Notes: a model not told the origin generated them from the letters alone. A stretch of DNA of 34,134 nucleotides from an uncultured Faecalibacterium sp. (GCA_900539945.1 UQDV01000027.1:1-34134); one strand, 5' to 3'. Numbered from the stretch's first letter, positions 22,403-31,241 are shown. Made by a program: numbers and translations.

Positions 22403-24531
22403 CCTACCGTGCCTGGGACCTGAAAACGCTGGACCGCGCTGCCGTCCGGGAGCTGACCCATGCCATCGCGGAGCAGCGTACCGAAGAACTGGAATACAGC
22501 GCCATGGACGAGGAGCCCTGGAGCGAACAGAAATATGCCGCCACGCTGGCCGCCCAGCAGAAGGAGACGGCCTTGCTGGCCGGCATCCTGGCGGCCCGCG
22601 GCATCACCGACCCGGCCGACGCGCTCACCCTGCTGGCCGGGGAAGAGGAGCTGAGCGACCCCGCCCTGCTCACCGATATGGAAAAAGCCTGCCAGCGCAT
22701 CTGGCAGGCCATCGACAATGGCGAGACCATCGTGGTGTTCGGCGACTACGACGTGGACGGCGTGACTGCCACGGCATTGCTGTATCAGCACCTCAAGGGC
22801 ATGGGCGCCGCCGTCAAGTGCATGCTGCCCAGCCGCGAGGGCGATGGCTACGGCCTGTCGCGCAACGCCATCCAGTCCATCCACGACAAGGGCTATCGGC
22901 TCATCGTGACGGTGGACAACGGCATCTCCGCTGTAGCCGAGGCCGACTTTGCCGCAGAGCTGGGCATCGACCTTATCATCACCGACCACCATCTGCCGCC
23001 CGAGACCCTGCCCAAGGCTGTGGCCGTGGTGGACCCCCGCCGGGAGGACGATACCAGCCCCTTCAAAGGGCTGTGCGGCGCAGGCGTAGCCTTTAAGCTG
23101 TGCGCCGCGCTGGACGACTGCACCCCGGAGGAAATGCTGGATTACTGCGGCGACCTGGCCGCTGTGGGCACCGTGGCGGACGTGATGCCCCTGACCGGAG
23201 AGAACCGCACCCTGGTCAAGGCCGGCCTGCGGCAGCTGCAGCAGACCGACCGCCCCGGCATGGAAGCCTTGCTGGAAGAAGTGGGCCTTGCCGGAAAACC
23301 CGTCACAGCGGAGAATATCAGCTACGCCATTGCGCCCCGCATCAACGCGGCCGGCCGCATGGACAGCGCGGTGACGGCCCTGCAGCTGGTGCTGTGTGAG
23401 GACCCGGACCGCGCCGAGGAGCTGGCCCATAAACTCAACGAGATCAACGCAAAACGGCAGGAGACCGAGCTGCAGATCTTCAAGGCCGCCGAGGAATTGC
23501 TGGAGCAGCAGCCGGAGCGGCTGGAGGATCGTGTGATCCTGCTGTGGGGCCGGGACTGGCACCCCGGCGTCATCGGCATCGTGGCGTCCCGGCTGGTGGA
23601 GCGCACCGGCCGCCCGGTCATCGTAGTCACGGTGGACGAGCACGGCGAGTGCAAGGGCAGCGGCCGCAGCGTGCAGGGTTTCAACCTGCACGCCTGCATC
23701 GGGGCCTGCGCCGACCTGCTCATCCGCTACGGAGGCCACGCCATGGCGGCGGGCCTCTCGGTGCGGGAAGAAAATCTGGAAGCCCTGCGCCGCCGCCTGA
23801 ACGAGTGGGCGGCAAGGGAGTGCCCCGTGCTGCAGATCCCGCCGCTGACCTGCGATCTGTCCATCCATCTGGACCGGGTCACGGTGGACGCCGTGCGCCG
23901 TCTGGATCAGCTGGCCCCCTTCGGGGCTGAGAACCCCACCCCGGTGTTCCTGCTGCAGAATGCCGTGCTGGACGGGGTATACCCGGTGTCGGACGGCAAA
24001 CACAGCCGCCTGCGTCTGCGGCAGGGCAATGCCAGCCTGTACGCCGTGTGGTTCGGCATGCGGCCGGAGCAGCTGCCCTATGCCACGGGCGACGTGGTAG
24101 ACACTGCCCTGAATCTTTCGGTCTACGATGCGCCCCGTGGCGCGCAGCTTTCGGGCCGTATCATCGACCTGCACCCGGCGGGTCTTGGCAGTGCCATGCC
24201 GCAGCAGGCAGCGCTGGTGCAGGCACTGCGCCGCGGCACCCCGCTGACAACCGAACAGAAAAATCTCATCACCCCGGCCCGCAGCGATATCATCGCGGTA
24301 TACCGGGAGCTGCAGGCCCGCCGCTGGCACGCGGAAGATCTGCAGCCCCTGTGCGCGAAGCTGGGAGAAGAAAATACCGGCAAAACGCTGGTGGCGGTCA
24401 CGGCACTGGAACAGGTGGGGCTGATCGCTGCTGCAGAAAAGGGCGGAGCCAAAGTGTGGGAGCTGGTGCCCACGGCCGGCAAGAAGAACCTTGCCGACGC
24501 CCCGATCCTGAAATGTTTGGAGGGAATGTAA
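22399..24531 (+). CDS. recJ: single-stranded-DNA-specific 5'-3' exonuclease RecJ
   Basis: A 710-residue enzyme of the DHH superfamily. The two-metal nuclease core is intact: VVFGDYDVDGVTATALL (113-129), VTVDNGIS (170-177), ITDHHLPPE (194-202), then the DHHA1 region with RINAAGRMDSA and, in the oligonucleotide-binding part, GGHAMAAGLS. RecJ degrades single strands at gaps and ends during recombination, mismatch and base-excision repair. A C-terminal domain of about 150 residues completes the Firmicute-type length. The start overlaps the stop of the XpaC gene (ATGA) and uses GGGAGGG-like sequence just before it. The next gene, rel, begins at the base after its stop codon. Confidence 0.96.
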   Translation: MTYRAWDLKTLDRAAVRELTHAIAEQRTEELEYSAMDEEPWSEQKYAATLAAQQKETALLAGILAARGITDPADALTLLAGEEELSDPALLTDMEKACQRIWQAIDNGETIVVFGDYDVDGVTATALLYQHLKGMGAAVKCMLPSREGDGYGLSRNAIQSIHDKGYRLIVTVDNGISAVAEADFAAELGIDLIITDHHLPPETLPKAVAVVDPRREDDTSPFKGLCGAGVAFKLCAALDDCTPEEMLDYCGDLAAVGTVADVMPLTGENRTLVKAGLRQLQQTDRPGMEALLEEVGLAGKPVTAENISYAIAPRINAAGRMDSAVTALQLVLCEDPDRAEELAHKLNEINAKRQETELQIFKAAEELLEQQPERLEDRVILLWGRDWHPGVIGIVASRLVERTGRPVIVVTVDEHGECKGSGRSVQGFNLHACIGACADLLIRYGGHAMAAGLSVREENLEALRRRLNEWAARECPVLQIPPLTCDLSIHLDRVTVDAVRRLDQLAPFGAENPTPVFLLQNAVLDGVYPVSDGKHSRLRLRQGNASLYAVWFGMRPEQLPYATGDVVDTALNLSVYDAPRGAQLSGRIIDLHPAGLGSAMPQQAALVQALRRGTPLTTEQKNLITPARSDIIAVYRELQARRWHAEDLQPLCAKLGEENTGKTLVAVTALEQVGLIAAAEKGGAKVWELVPTAGKKNLADAPILKCLEGM

Positions 24532-26859
24532 ATGCCTGAGGGAAAGAAACTGCCTGCCCCCGCCCCGGTGCGGGAGGAGGACTCGTATTCGGCCAAGACC
24601 CACCTGCACCAGCCGGTGCAGGAGACGGCCACCGTGGCCGCTACAGCACAGCCGGCAGATGCCCCGGAGGGTACTCTGCCCTCGGAGGTGCGCCCGGAGA
24701 TCGTGACCTGGGACAAGCTCTGTGAGGCCATCAAGGCCAGCGGCAGGGCCTACGATACGGACATGATCGAAAAGGCCTATAACCTTGCCAACGACGCCCA
24801 CAAGGGCGTGTGCCGCCGCAGCGGCGAACCCTATATCTGCCACCCGCTGGCCGTGGCCCGTCTGGTGCTGGATCTGGGCATGGACTCCGAGAGCATCGCC
24901 GCCGCTCTGCTGCACGATGTGGTGGAGGACACCCCCACCACCCTGGACGACCTGACCGCACAGTTCGGCTCCGAGGTGGCCCAGATGGTGGACGGCGTCA
25001 CCAAGCTGACTAAGATCCAGTTCTCCAACATCGAGGAGCTGCAGGCCGAGAACCTGCGTAAGATGCTGCTGGCCATGAGCCGTGACGTGCGCGTGATGAT
25101 CATCAAGCTGTGCGACCGGCTGCACAATATGCGCACCGGTGACGCCTGGCCGGAGCAGAAGCGCCGCGACAAGGCCCGCGAGACCATGGAGGTGTATGCC
25201 CCCATCGCCAACCGGCTGGGCATCCTGAACGTGAAGGAAGAGCTGGAGGACCGCAGCCTGCATTACCTCGACCCCGTGGGCTACGAGGACATCAGCAAGA
25301 TGCTGAGCGAGCGGGCCGGGGAGGAGTTTCTGGCCAAGGTGTCCGGCGTCATCGAGCGCCGCCTGATCGAGAGCGGCATCGAGGGTGCCACCATCAAGCG
25401 CCGGGTCAAGAGCATCTACGGCATCTACCGCAAGACCATCATGCAGAACAAGTCCTTTGATGAGATCTATGATATTTACGCCGTTCGTGTGATTCTGGAC
25501 AGTCTGGCCGAGTGCTACAGCACTCTGGGCCTCATCCACGATATGTACCACCCGCTGCCCAACCGTTTCAAGGACTATATCTCCACCCCCAAGCCCAACG
25601 GCTACCAGAGCCTGCACACCACGGTCATCGGCCACGAGGGCATCCCCTTCGAGGTGCAGATCCGCACCCGTGCCATGGACGAGCAGGCCGAGTACGGCGT
25701 TGCCGCACACTGGAAGTACAAGGAGGGCCTGGGCGGCCACGACAAGCTGGACGAGCGTCTGGCCTGGGTGAGCCAGCTGCTGGAAAACCAGCGCGTCAGC
25801 GAGGATTCCGGCAACCTGCTCCATGACCTCAAGAGCGACCTGCTGCCGGAGGAAGTGTTTGCCTTCACCCCCAAGGGCGATGTGATCAACCTGCCCACCG
25901 GTGCCACCTGCATCGACTTTGCCTACGCCATCCATTCGGCGGTGGGCAACCGCATGGTGGGCTGCAAGGTGAACAACCGCATGGTGCCCATCGACCACAT
26001 CGTGTCCACCGGCGAGATCATCGAGGTCATCCTCGGCCCGGCGGACAAGGGCCCCAGCCGCGACTGGCTCAAGATCGTGCGCACCAGCGAGGCCAAGAGC
26101 AAGATCCGCAACTGGTTCAAGAAGATGCGCCGGGAGGAGAACATCCAGCAGGGCCGCGATGCGCTGGCCCGTGAACTGCGGCGCGAGATGATCATCATTC
26201 CGGACGACCAGCTGGACGAGTTCATCAACAGCTGCTGCCGCCGCCTGCGCCAGAACAACGCCGAGGAGCTGTATGCCGCCATCGGGTATGGCGGCATGAC
26301 CATTGCCAACTGCCTGCCCAAACTCAAGGAGGAGTGGACCAAGCTGAAGGCCACAGAGGAGCGGTCTGAGGAGGACCTGCCCAAGGTGGACCTGAGCAAG
26401 GTGCACGCCACCGACGGTGTGGTGGTGGAGGGCTTCGACAACACCCCCATCAAGTTTGCCAAGTGCTGCAGCCCCCTGCCCGGGGACCCCATCGTGGGCT
26501 TCATCACCCGCGGCTTTGGTGTGTCCATCCACAAGCAGAGCTGTGCCAACGCCATTTCCAGCATGAAGGACCCCACCAACGCGCCCCGCTGGGTCAAGGC
26601 CTACTGGGCCGACAGCGTCAAAGACAGCTACAAGGCAGGGCTGGAGATCATTGCCCTGAACCGCAACGAGCTGCTGCAGGATGTGCTGGCCGCCCTGGCG
26701 GACATCCGGGTGCCCATCTACGCCCTGAACGCCCGTCAGGTGGAAAACAACTGCGCCGTGGTCAGCCTGACCATCGGCATCAACAATACCGAGCACCTGA
26801 ACCGCGTGGTGGCGCGGCTTTCCAAGGTGAAGGATGTGCTCAAGGTGACAAGGAGTTAA
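24532..26859 (+). CDS. rel: bifunctional (p)ppGpp synthetase/hydrolase Rel
   Basis: A 775-residue RelA/SpoT homologue with all domains. After an unusual Pro/Ala-rich head of about 55 residues comes the HD hydrolase (His90, His104, HDVVED at 128-133). The synthetase follows with NRFKDYISTPKPNGYQSLHTT (344 on) and EVQIRTRAMDEQAEYG. Then come TGS (about 440-505), a helical part, the CC/zinc-finger-like KFAKCCSPLPGDPIVGF and a final ACT domain. RFKD (RxKD type) marks a true bifunctional Rel, so the enzyme both makes and destroys the stringent-response alarmone, sensing uncharged tRNA on ribosomes. GGAGGG inside the end of recJ serves its start. Abutting recJ and followed by dtd after four bases, a standard Clostridial order without apt. 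Confidence 0.97.
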   Translation: MPEGKKLPAPAPVREEDSYSAKTHLHQPVQETATVAATAQPADAPEGTLPSEVRPEIVTWDKLCEAIKASGRAYDTDMIEKAYNLANDAHKGVCRRSGEPYICHPLAVARLVLDLGMDSESIAAALLHDVVEDTPTTLDDLTAQFGSEVAQMVDGVTKLTKIQFSNIEELQAENLRKMLLAMSRDVRVMIIKLCDRLHNMRTGDAWPEQKRRDKARETMEVYAPIANRLGILNVKEELEDRSLHYLDPVGYEDISKMLSERAGEEFLAKVSGVIERRLIESGIEGATIKRRVKSIYGIYRKTIMQNKSFDEIYDIYAVRVILDSLAECYSTLGLIHDMYHPLPNRFKDYISTPKPNGYQSLHTTVIGHEGIPFEVQIRTRAMDEQAEYGVAAHWKYKEGLGGHDKLDERLAWVSQLLENQRVSEDSGNLLHDLKSDLLPEEVFAFTPKGDVINLPTGATCIDFAYAIHSAVGNRMVGCKVNNRMVPIDHIVSTGEIIEVILGPADKGPSRDWLKIVRTSEAKSKIRNWFKKMRREENIQQGRDALARELRREMIIIPDDQLDEFINSCCRRLRQNNAEELYAAIGYGGMTIANCLPKLKEEWTKLKATEERSEEDLPKVDLSKVHATDGVVVEGFDNTPIKFAKCCSPLPGDPIVGFITRGFGVSIHKQSCANAISSMKDPTNAPRWVKAYWADSVKDSYKAGLEIIALNRNELLQDVLAALADIRVPIYALNARQVENNCAVVSLTIGINNTEHLNRVVARLSKVKDVLKVTRS

Positions 26860-26863
26860 CGCG

Positions 26864-27325
26864 ATGCGAGCAGTCATTCAGGCCGTTTCGTCGGCCAGTG
26901 TACGGGTAAACGGCGGCGAGCCCCGGGCCATCGGGCCGGGGCTGATGATCCTGCTGGGGGTGAAGGACACCGACAGCCTGGACATCGTGCCCAAACTGGC
27001 GGATAAGTGCGCGGGCCTGCGCATTTTCCCGGACGCGGAGGGCAAACTGAACCTCAGCGCGCGGGACCTTGGGTATTCGGCGCTGGTGGTGAGCCAGTTC
27101 ACCCTTTACGGCGACACGAAAAAAGGCTACCGCCCCAGCTTTATCAAGGCCGCAAAACCGCCCCTCTCGGTGGACGCCTACGAGCTGTTTTTGGCCGAGA
27201 TGAACAAACAGGGCCTCAAAGACGTGCAGCACGGCGAGTTCGGGGCCGACATGCAGGTGTCGCTGGTGAACGAGGGCCCCTGTACCATCATCATCGACAC
27301 CGACGAGTGGAAAAAGAAGGAGTGA
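26864..27325 (+). CDS. dtd: D-aminoacyl-tRNA deacylase
   Basis: A 153-residue enzyme with the family's two active-site blocks: SQFTLYGDTKKGYRPSF (about 78-94) and the cross-subunit NEGPCTIIID near the C-terminus, a GP motif with Cys instead of the more usual Val. The homodimer cuts D-amino acids, and glycine from tRNA-Ala, off mischarged tRNAs, protecting translation. AAGGAG precedes the ATG. It lies four bases behind rel and four bases before the MBL hydrolase gene, clearly one operon. The length equals that of the B. subtilis protein within a few residues. Confidence 0.95.
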   Translation: MRAVIQAVSSASVRVNGGEPRAIGPGLMILLGVKDTDSLDIVPKLADKCAGLRIFPDAEGKLNLSARDLGYSALVVSQFTLYGDTKKGYRPSFIKAAKPPLSVDAYELFLAEMNKQGLKDVQHGEFGADMQVSLVNEGPCTIIIDTDEWKKKE

Positions 27326-27329
27326 TCCC

Positions 27330-27941
27330 ATGCAGGCATTTCACATCCCGGCACCCCCGCCGTACTACACCAATACCTTTTTGCTGATCTCGGACGTCGG
27401 CCATGCGGTCATCATTGACCCGGCGGCGGACGTGCAGAACTACGAGCAGATTTTGCAGGAGCACAACGCCGTGCTCACCACTCTGCTGTGCACCCACGGC
27501 CACTTTGACCATGTGGGCAGCGCCGAGGCCCTGCGCCGGAAGTACCACGCCGTGCTCTACTGCGAAGCGGACGATCTGGCCGGGGATAAGATGTACCCGC
27601 TTTCCGAGGCCGACCACGGCTATGCGGAAGGCCAGACCGTGACAGTGGATGAGCTGCAGTTTACGGTATGGCATACGCCGGGCCACACCCCCGGCAGCGT
27701 GGTGCTGCTGTGCGGAGAGTATCTCTTCTGCGGTGACACCCTGTTTGCGGGCAGCATCGGCCGCACCGACCTGGAGGGCGGCAGCAGCGACGCCATGAAC
27801 GCGAGCCTGCGCAAGCTGGCAAAGCTGCCCATCCCGCGGGAGACCCAGGTGCTGCCCGGCCACGGCGAGTTTTCCACCTTCGGGGAGGAACTGGACAACA
27901 ATTACTTCATCCGCAGCGCGCTGCGCGGCGGAGAACTGTAA
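27330..27941 (+). CDS. MBL-fold metallo-hydrolase, glyoxalase II-like
   Basis: A 203-residue metallo-beta-lactamase-fold protein. The metal ligands are complete: THGHFDHVG (His56, His58, Asp60, His61), GHTPGSVV (third histidine), FCGDTLFAGSIGRTD (bridging Asp) and LPGHGEFST. The compact length matches the YcbL/YqgX branch, which hydrolyses thioesters such as S-lactoylglutathione or acts on unknown small substrates. This organism probably lacks glutathione, so the true thiol partner is unclear. AAGGAG lies before the ATG. It ends the recJ-rel-dtd unit; a hairpin-rich repeat separates it from hemZ. Confidence 0.9.
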   Translation: MQAFHIPAPPPYYTNTFLLISDVGHAVIIDPAADVQNYEQILQEHNAVLTTLLCTHGHFDHVGSAEALRRKYHAVLYCEADDLAGDKMYPLSEADHGYAEGQTVTVDELQFTVWHTPGHTPGSVVLLCGEYLFCGDTLFAGSIGRTDLEGGSSDAMNASLRKLAKLPIPRETQVLPGHGEFSTFGEELDNNYFIRSALRGGEL

Positions 27942-27945
27942 CACG

Positions 27946-28076
27946 AACCCTCTCTGTCACGGCGTGCGCCGTGCCACCTCTCCCGATGGGAGAGGTTTTG
28001 TGAATCAGGCGAAAACGCTGACGGAAAGCTCTCCCTTTCGGGAGAGCTGGCGAGCGTCAGCGAGCCTGAGAGGGTT
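27946..28076. repeat. intergenic palindromic repeat element (MITE/REP-like)
   Basis: Outer arms AACCCTCTC (27946-27954) and GAGAGGGTT (28068-28076) are perfectly inverted and enclose four more dyads: CACGGC/GCCGTG (27958-27973), CCTCTCCC/GGGAGAGG (27977-27995), CGCTGACG/CGTCAGCG (28016-28062) and, inside it, AGCTCTCCC/GGGAGAGCT (28027-28048). It is non-coding and fills the gap between two co-directional genes. I know similar AACCCTCTC elements from related gut Firmicutes. Only one copy is in this window, so its repetitive nature is inferred. It may act as an RNA-level stop or processing site. Confidence 0.75.
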
Positions 28077-28103
28077 GGATTTTTCAATAAAAGAGAGAAC
28101 GAC

Positions 28104-29573
28104 ATGAAGATTTATATCACGGGGCTGCCCTCCGGGTACGAGGTGGAACATCTGGTCCGCCTGTTCTACCCAATGGCACCCCTTACCCTGACCCCGCCCG
28201 AAGCAGGCGAGGACTGCGTGTGGGCCGAGAAAAAGCCGGACGGCCTGTGGGCCATGGTGCGGCAGGGCGGCAAATGCGCCGAGCGCACCGCACCGCTGCC
28301 CGCCCCGGCGGAGGCCGGCGGCGAGACGCCGGAGTTCAGTCTGGCCAGCCTGACCTATGACCTGCTGCGGCAGTGGACCGGTATCCGCCCGCCCTGGGGC
28401 AAGATGACCGGCGTGCGCCCGGTGCGCCTCATCCACGACAAGCGTGCCGCCGGATGGAGCGAAACGGACATCGACCACTTCTTCCTGGAGCGCTTCGACT
28501 GCTCGGAGCAGAAATATCAGATGGCCAAGGCCATCGCCGACCTGCAGGAGCCGATTTTGAAGGTGGGCAGTGCGCCCAAGACCTACAGCCTGTACATCGG
28601 CATCCCGTTCTGCCCGTCCCGGTGCAGCTACTGCAGCTTCGTGAGCTGCAACCTCGACCGTGACCGCAAGATGGTGCAGCCCTATGTGGATTGCCTGTGC
28701 AACGAGGTGGAAGAGATCCGCAGGCAGGCTGACAAGGCCGGGCTGACCCTGTGCAGCATCTACATCGGCGGCGGCACCCCCACCAGCCTTTCGGCTGACC
28801 AGCTGCGGCAGCTCATGGGCACCGTGCGGCAGAATTTTGACCTGTCCAAAGTCGTAGAATATACGGTGGAAGCAGGCCGCCCGGACTGCACCGACGCCGA
28901 AAAGCTGGCGGTCATCAAGGAGTACGGGGCCACCCGGATCTCCATCAACCCCCAGACCTTCTCGGACGAGGTACTGGCCGGCATCGGCCGCAAGCACTCG
29001 GCCCAGGACATCCTGGACTGCTACGCCGAGGCCCGCAAGGCAGGCCACGATGACATCAACATGGACCTCATCGCCGGTCTGCCCGGCGACACGGTGGAGA
29101 GCTTTGAGCACAGTCTGCGGCAGGCCATTGCCCTCGACCCGGAGAACATCACCGTGCACACCCTGACCCTCAAGCGGGCCTCCCGGATCGTCATCGAGGA
29201 CCAGCGGGAAAACGACTACGCCGACGTGGCCGCCATGCTGGAAAAATGCCGCCTGCTGGCCGAGGCGGGCTACCGGCCCTATTACCTCTACCGCCAGAAG
29301 AACACCCTGCAGAACCTGGAAAACGTGGGCTGGTGCAAACCGGGCCACGAGGGATATTACAACATCTACATCATGGAGGAAGTTCAGACCATCCTTTCCG
29401 CCGGTGCGGGCGGCAGCACCAAGCTGGTGGCCGACGGCGGCAAACGGATGCAGCGCATCTTCAATTTCAAGTATCCGAACGAGTATATCCAGCGCTTTGC
29501 GGAGGTACTGGAACGGAAAAAAGGAGTGGCTGATTTTTATGATCACGATCTGGGTCCCGAAGCGTCTGGTTGA
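28104..29573 (+). CDS. hemZ: coproporphyrinogen III dehydrogenase-like radical SAM protein HemZ
   Basis: A 489-residue radical SAM enzyme. An N-terminal domain of about 160 residues specific to HemZ is followed by YIGIPFCPSRCSYCSF, where Cys170, Cys174 and Cys177 hold the 4Fe-4S cluster. Further landmarks are YIGGGTPTSLS, YTVEAGRPDC, RISINPQTFSDEVL and the NMDLIAGLPGDT strand. HemZ is described as an oxygen-independent coproporphyrinogen oxidase homologue. Whether it serves heme synthesis or another SAM reaction in an anaerobe is open, and no other heme gene is in the window. GAGAG precedes the ATG weakly. The 3' end overlaps the nucleoside kinase gene. Confidence 0.92.
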   Translation: MKIYITGLPSGYEVEHLVRLFYPMAPLTLTPPEAGEDCVWAEKKPDGLWAMVRQGGKCAERTAPLPAPAEAGGETPEFSLASLTYDLLRQWTGIRPPWGKMTGVRPVRLIHDKRAAGWSETDIDHFFLERFDCSEQKYQMAKAIADLQEPILKVGSAPKTYSLYIGIPFCPSRCSYCSFVSCNLDRDRKMVQPYVDCLCNEVEEIRRQADKAGLTLCSIYIGGGTPTSLSADQLRQLMGTVRQNFDLSKVVEYTVEAGRPDCTDAEKLAVIKEYGATRISINPQTFSDEVLAGIGRKHSAQDILDCYAEARKAGHDDINMDLIAGLPGDTVESFEHSLRQAIALDPENITVHTLTLKRASRIVIEDQRENDYADVAAMLEKCRLLAEAGYRPYYLYRQKNTLQNLENVGWCKPGHEGYYNIYIMEEVQTILSAGAGGSTKLVADGGKRMQRIFNFKYPNEYIQRFAEVLERKKGVADFYDHDLGPEASG

Positions 29574-30474
29574 GATCGACCTTTACAATGTGGCGGCCTG
29601 CAGCCCGCAGCAGCTGGCACAGCTGAGCGAGCACAGCTATGCCCAGCGGGTGAATTATGCCGCCGAGAAGATCCGCATGTCCGGCGCAAAGATCGTCATG
29701 CTCACCGGCCCGTCGGCCAGCGGCAAGACCACCAGCGCCCACTGCATCGCCCGCGCCCTGCAGCAGCAGGGCACCCCGGCGCAGGTCATCAGTCTGGACA
29801 ATTTCTTCAAGGGGGCGGAGTTCTACCCCCGCCTGCCGGACGGCACCCTGGACTATGAGAACCCCGATACGCTGGACCTGCCGCTCATCAAGCAGTGTCT
29901 GCGGGAGCTGAGCGAGACGGGCAAGACCACCCTGCCCGTCTACGACTTCTCGGCCGAGAAGCGCTCGGATGAAGCAGAACCCATCGACCTGCAGGGCGGT
30001 GTGTGCCTGGTGGAGGGCATCCATGCCCTGAACCCGGAGCTCACCGGCCTTGTGAAGGGGGATGACATCTACCGCATCTATGCCGGCCTGCGGGAGGAAT
30101 ACTGCATCGATGGCCGCCGGGTGATCAATACCCAGGATATCCGCCTGTGCCGCCGCACCCTGCGGGATGCCGCCACCCGCGGCCGCAGCCCGGCCAAGAC
30201 CCTGACCATGTGGGACCATGTACTGGACGGCGAGACCCGGTATATCAAGGGCTTCAAGACCACGGCAGACTTTCTGCTGGACACCTCTTTTACCTACGAG
30301 CTGGGCCTGATCTCCAACCTGCTGGGCGTGGTGCGCCGCCAGTTCACGCTGGAAGGCCACAATGCCGAGTTGTGGGACGAGACGGCCCGCCGCTTTGAGC
30401 ATGTGGCACCGCTGAGCCTGGACCTGCTGCCGCCCGACAGCATGCTGCGGGAGTTCTATGGCGGCAAGGTCTGA
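29539..30474 (+). CDS. nucleoside kinase (uridine kinase-like P-loop family)
   Basis: A 311-residue protein. The P-loop GPSASGKTT (about 56-64) follows a 50-residue helical head. LDNFFKGAEFYPRLPDGTLDYENPDTLD and CLVEGIHALNP are typical of the uridine kinase/phosphoribulokinase group, as is the Arg-rich RLCRRTLRDAATRGRSP lid. It likely phosphorylates uridine or cytidine for salvage. Longer relatives carry a TGS domain in front; this one does not. The chosen ATG gives a 35-base overlap with hemZ and has AAAGGAG 12 bases upstream, a longer distance than usual, so a slightly later non-ATG start cannot be excluded. hemZ-kinase order is common in Clostridia. Confidence 0.88.
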   Translation: MITIWVPKRLVEIDLYNVAACSPQQLAQLSEHSYAQRVNYAAEKIRMSGAKIVMLTGPSASGKTTSAHCIARALQQQGTPAQVISLDNFFKGAEFYPRLPDGTLDYENPDTLDLPLIKQCLRELSETGKTTLPVYDFSAEKRSDEAEPIDLQGGVCLVEGIHALNPELTGLVKGDDIYRIYAGLREEYCIDGRRVINTQDIRLCRRTLRDAATRGRSPAKTLTMWDHVLDGETRYIKGFKTTADFLLDTSFTYELGLISNLLGVVRRQFTLEGHNAELWDETARRFEHVAPLSLDLLPPDSMLREFYGGKV

Positions 30475-30552
30475 CCGACCCCAAGATATGGGGAAAATGC
30501 GAAAAATTTGTTTCCAAACCTGCACCAAACTGTAAAAAATGCAGGACATGCG

Positions 30553-30581
30553 TTGCAATTGCACAGGCGGCGCGCTATAAT
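30553..30581 (+). promoter_or_regulatory. promoter of the zinc-ribbon gene
   Basis: TTGCAA (30553-30558), a 17-base spacer and TATAAT (30576-30581), leaving a leader of about 64 bases before the start codon. Confidence 0.85.
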
Positions 30582-30651
30582 GGGCATGACCCCACAACCC
30601 GTGGTCCGGCGCAGGCCGGGCCGTGTATGGAGGAAGAGAGAGGTGTCTTTT

Positions 30652-31092
30652 ATGGATTTCGATTTCAATAAGATCAAGGAAATGGGCTTGGAATACGCAG
30701 AAAAAGGCAAGAACGCCGCCAAAGACCTGGCCGAGAAGGGCAAGACCCAGGCACTGATCGTCAATGAGCAGGGCAAGCTGCTCAAGGCACAGCGTCAGCT
30801 GGGCGCACTGGTGTACAGTCTGGCCAAGGGCAAGGAAGAAAACCAGCCGCTGGTGGATAAATACATCGAGATGATCGACAGCATCGAGGGCGAGATCGCC
30901 CGCCTGAAAGCCTCTCTGACCCCGGCGGAAACCGCTGAGGTGGAATTTACCGAAGCCGAAGAGCCGGCTGCTGAAGAAGCTCCCGCTGCAGAGGCAGCGC
31001 CTGCCGAAGAGCCCCGCAAGACCTGCCCGCAGTGCGGTGCACCCGTCTCGGACGATGCACTGTTCTGCAATAAGTGCGGCGCACAGCTGTAA
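30652..31092 (+). CDS. zinc-ribbon protein with charged helical domain
   Basis: A 146-residue protein. Residues 1-85 form a long charged, probably coiled-coil helix region (KIKEMGLEYAEKGKNAAKDL and on). An acidic Ala/Glu-rich linker (about 100-122) follows, and the chain ends in a zinc ribbon, CPQCG...CNKCG (about 126-143). Such proteins are frequent in Clostridia and have no assigned role; the ribbon suggests binding to protein or nucleic acid. The start is supported by AGAGAGGTG. It forms a single-gene unit with its own strong promoter and terminator. The family cannot be narrowed further from what I see. Confidence 0.8.
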   Translation: MDFDFNKIKEMGLEYAEKGKNAAKDLAEKGKTQALIVNEQGKLLKAQRQLGALVYSLAKGKEENQPLVDKYIEMIDSIEGEIARLKASLTPAETAEVEFTEAEEPAAEEAPAAEAAPAEEPRKTCPQCGAPVSDDALFCNKCGAQL

Positions 31093-31119
31093 TGTAAACA
31101 GCGCCCCAGCAAAAACCGG

Positions 31120-31163
31120 AAAACGGGCGGTGTCCCCTTTGGCAGGATACCGCCCTGTTTTTG
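31120..31163 (+). terminator. terminator of the zinc-ribbon gene
   Basis: AAACGGGCGGT (31121-31131) pairs with ACCGCCCTGTTT (31149-31160), with one bulge, followed by TT. Thirty bases behind the stop codon. Confidence 0.8.
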
Positions 31164-31212
31164 CGAAAAAAGAGAAATCTCCGTAAAAATACCGGGAAAT
31201 GCCCTGATACCC

Positions 31213-31241
31213 TTGCAAAACCGCAGAGGATGCGGTACAAT
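31213..31241 (+). promoter_or_regulatory. promoter of the mazG-hup cluster
   Basis: TTGCAA (31213-31218), a 17-base spacer containing CCGCAGAGGATGCGG, and TACAAT (31236-31241). The start codon of mazG lies about 25 bases after the expected transcription start. Confidence 0.8.

Noticed and set aside
22297..26877. Very long open frame of about 1,526 codons on the minus strand
   Set aside because: It is antisense to recJ and rel, which have full motifs. The translation is rich in His, Gln, Gly and Val without domain structure, the usual shadow of a GC-rich gene.
27946..28076. CRISPR array
   Set aside because: Repeated short palindromes are present, but they are inverted pairs of different sequence, with no regular direct repeats or spacers.
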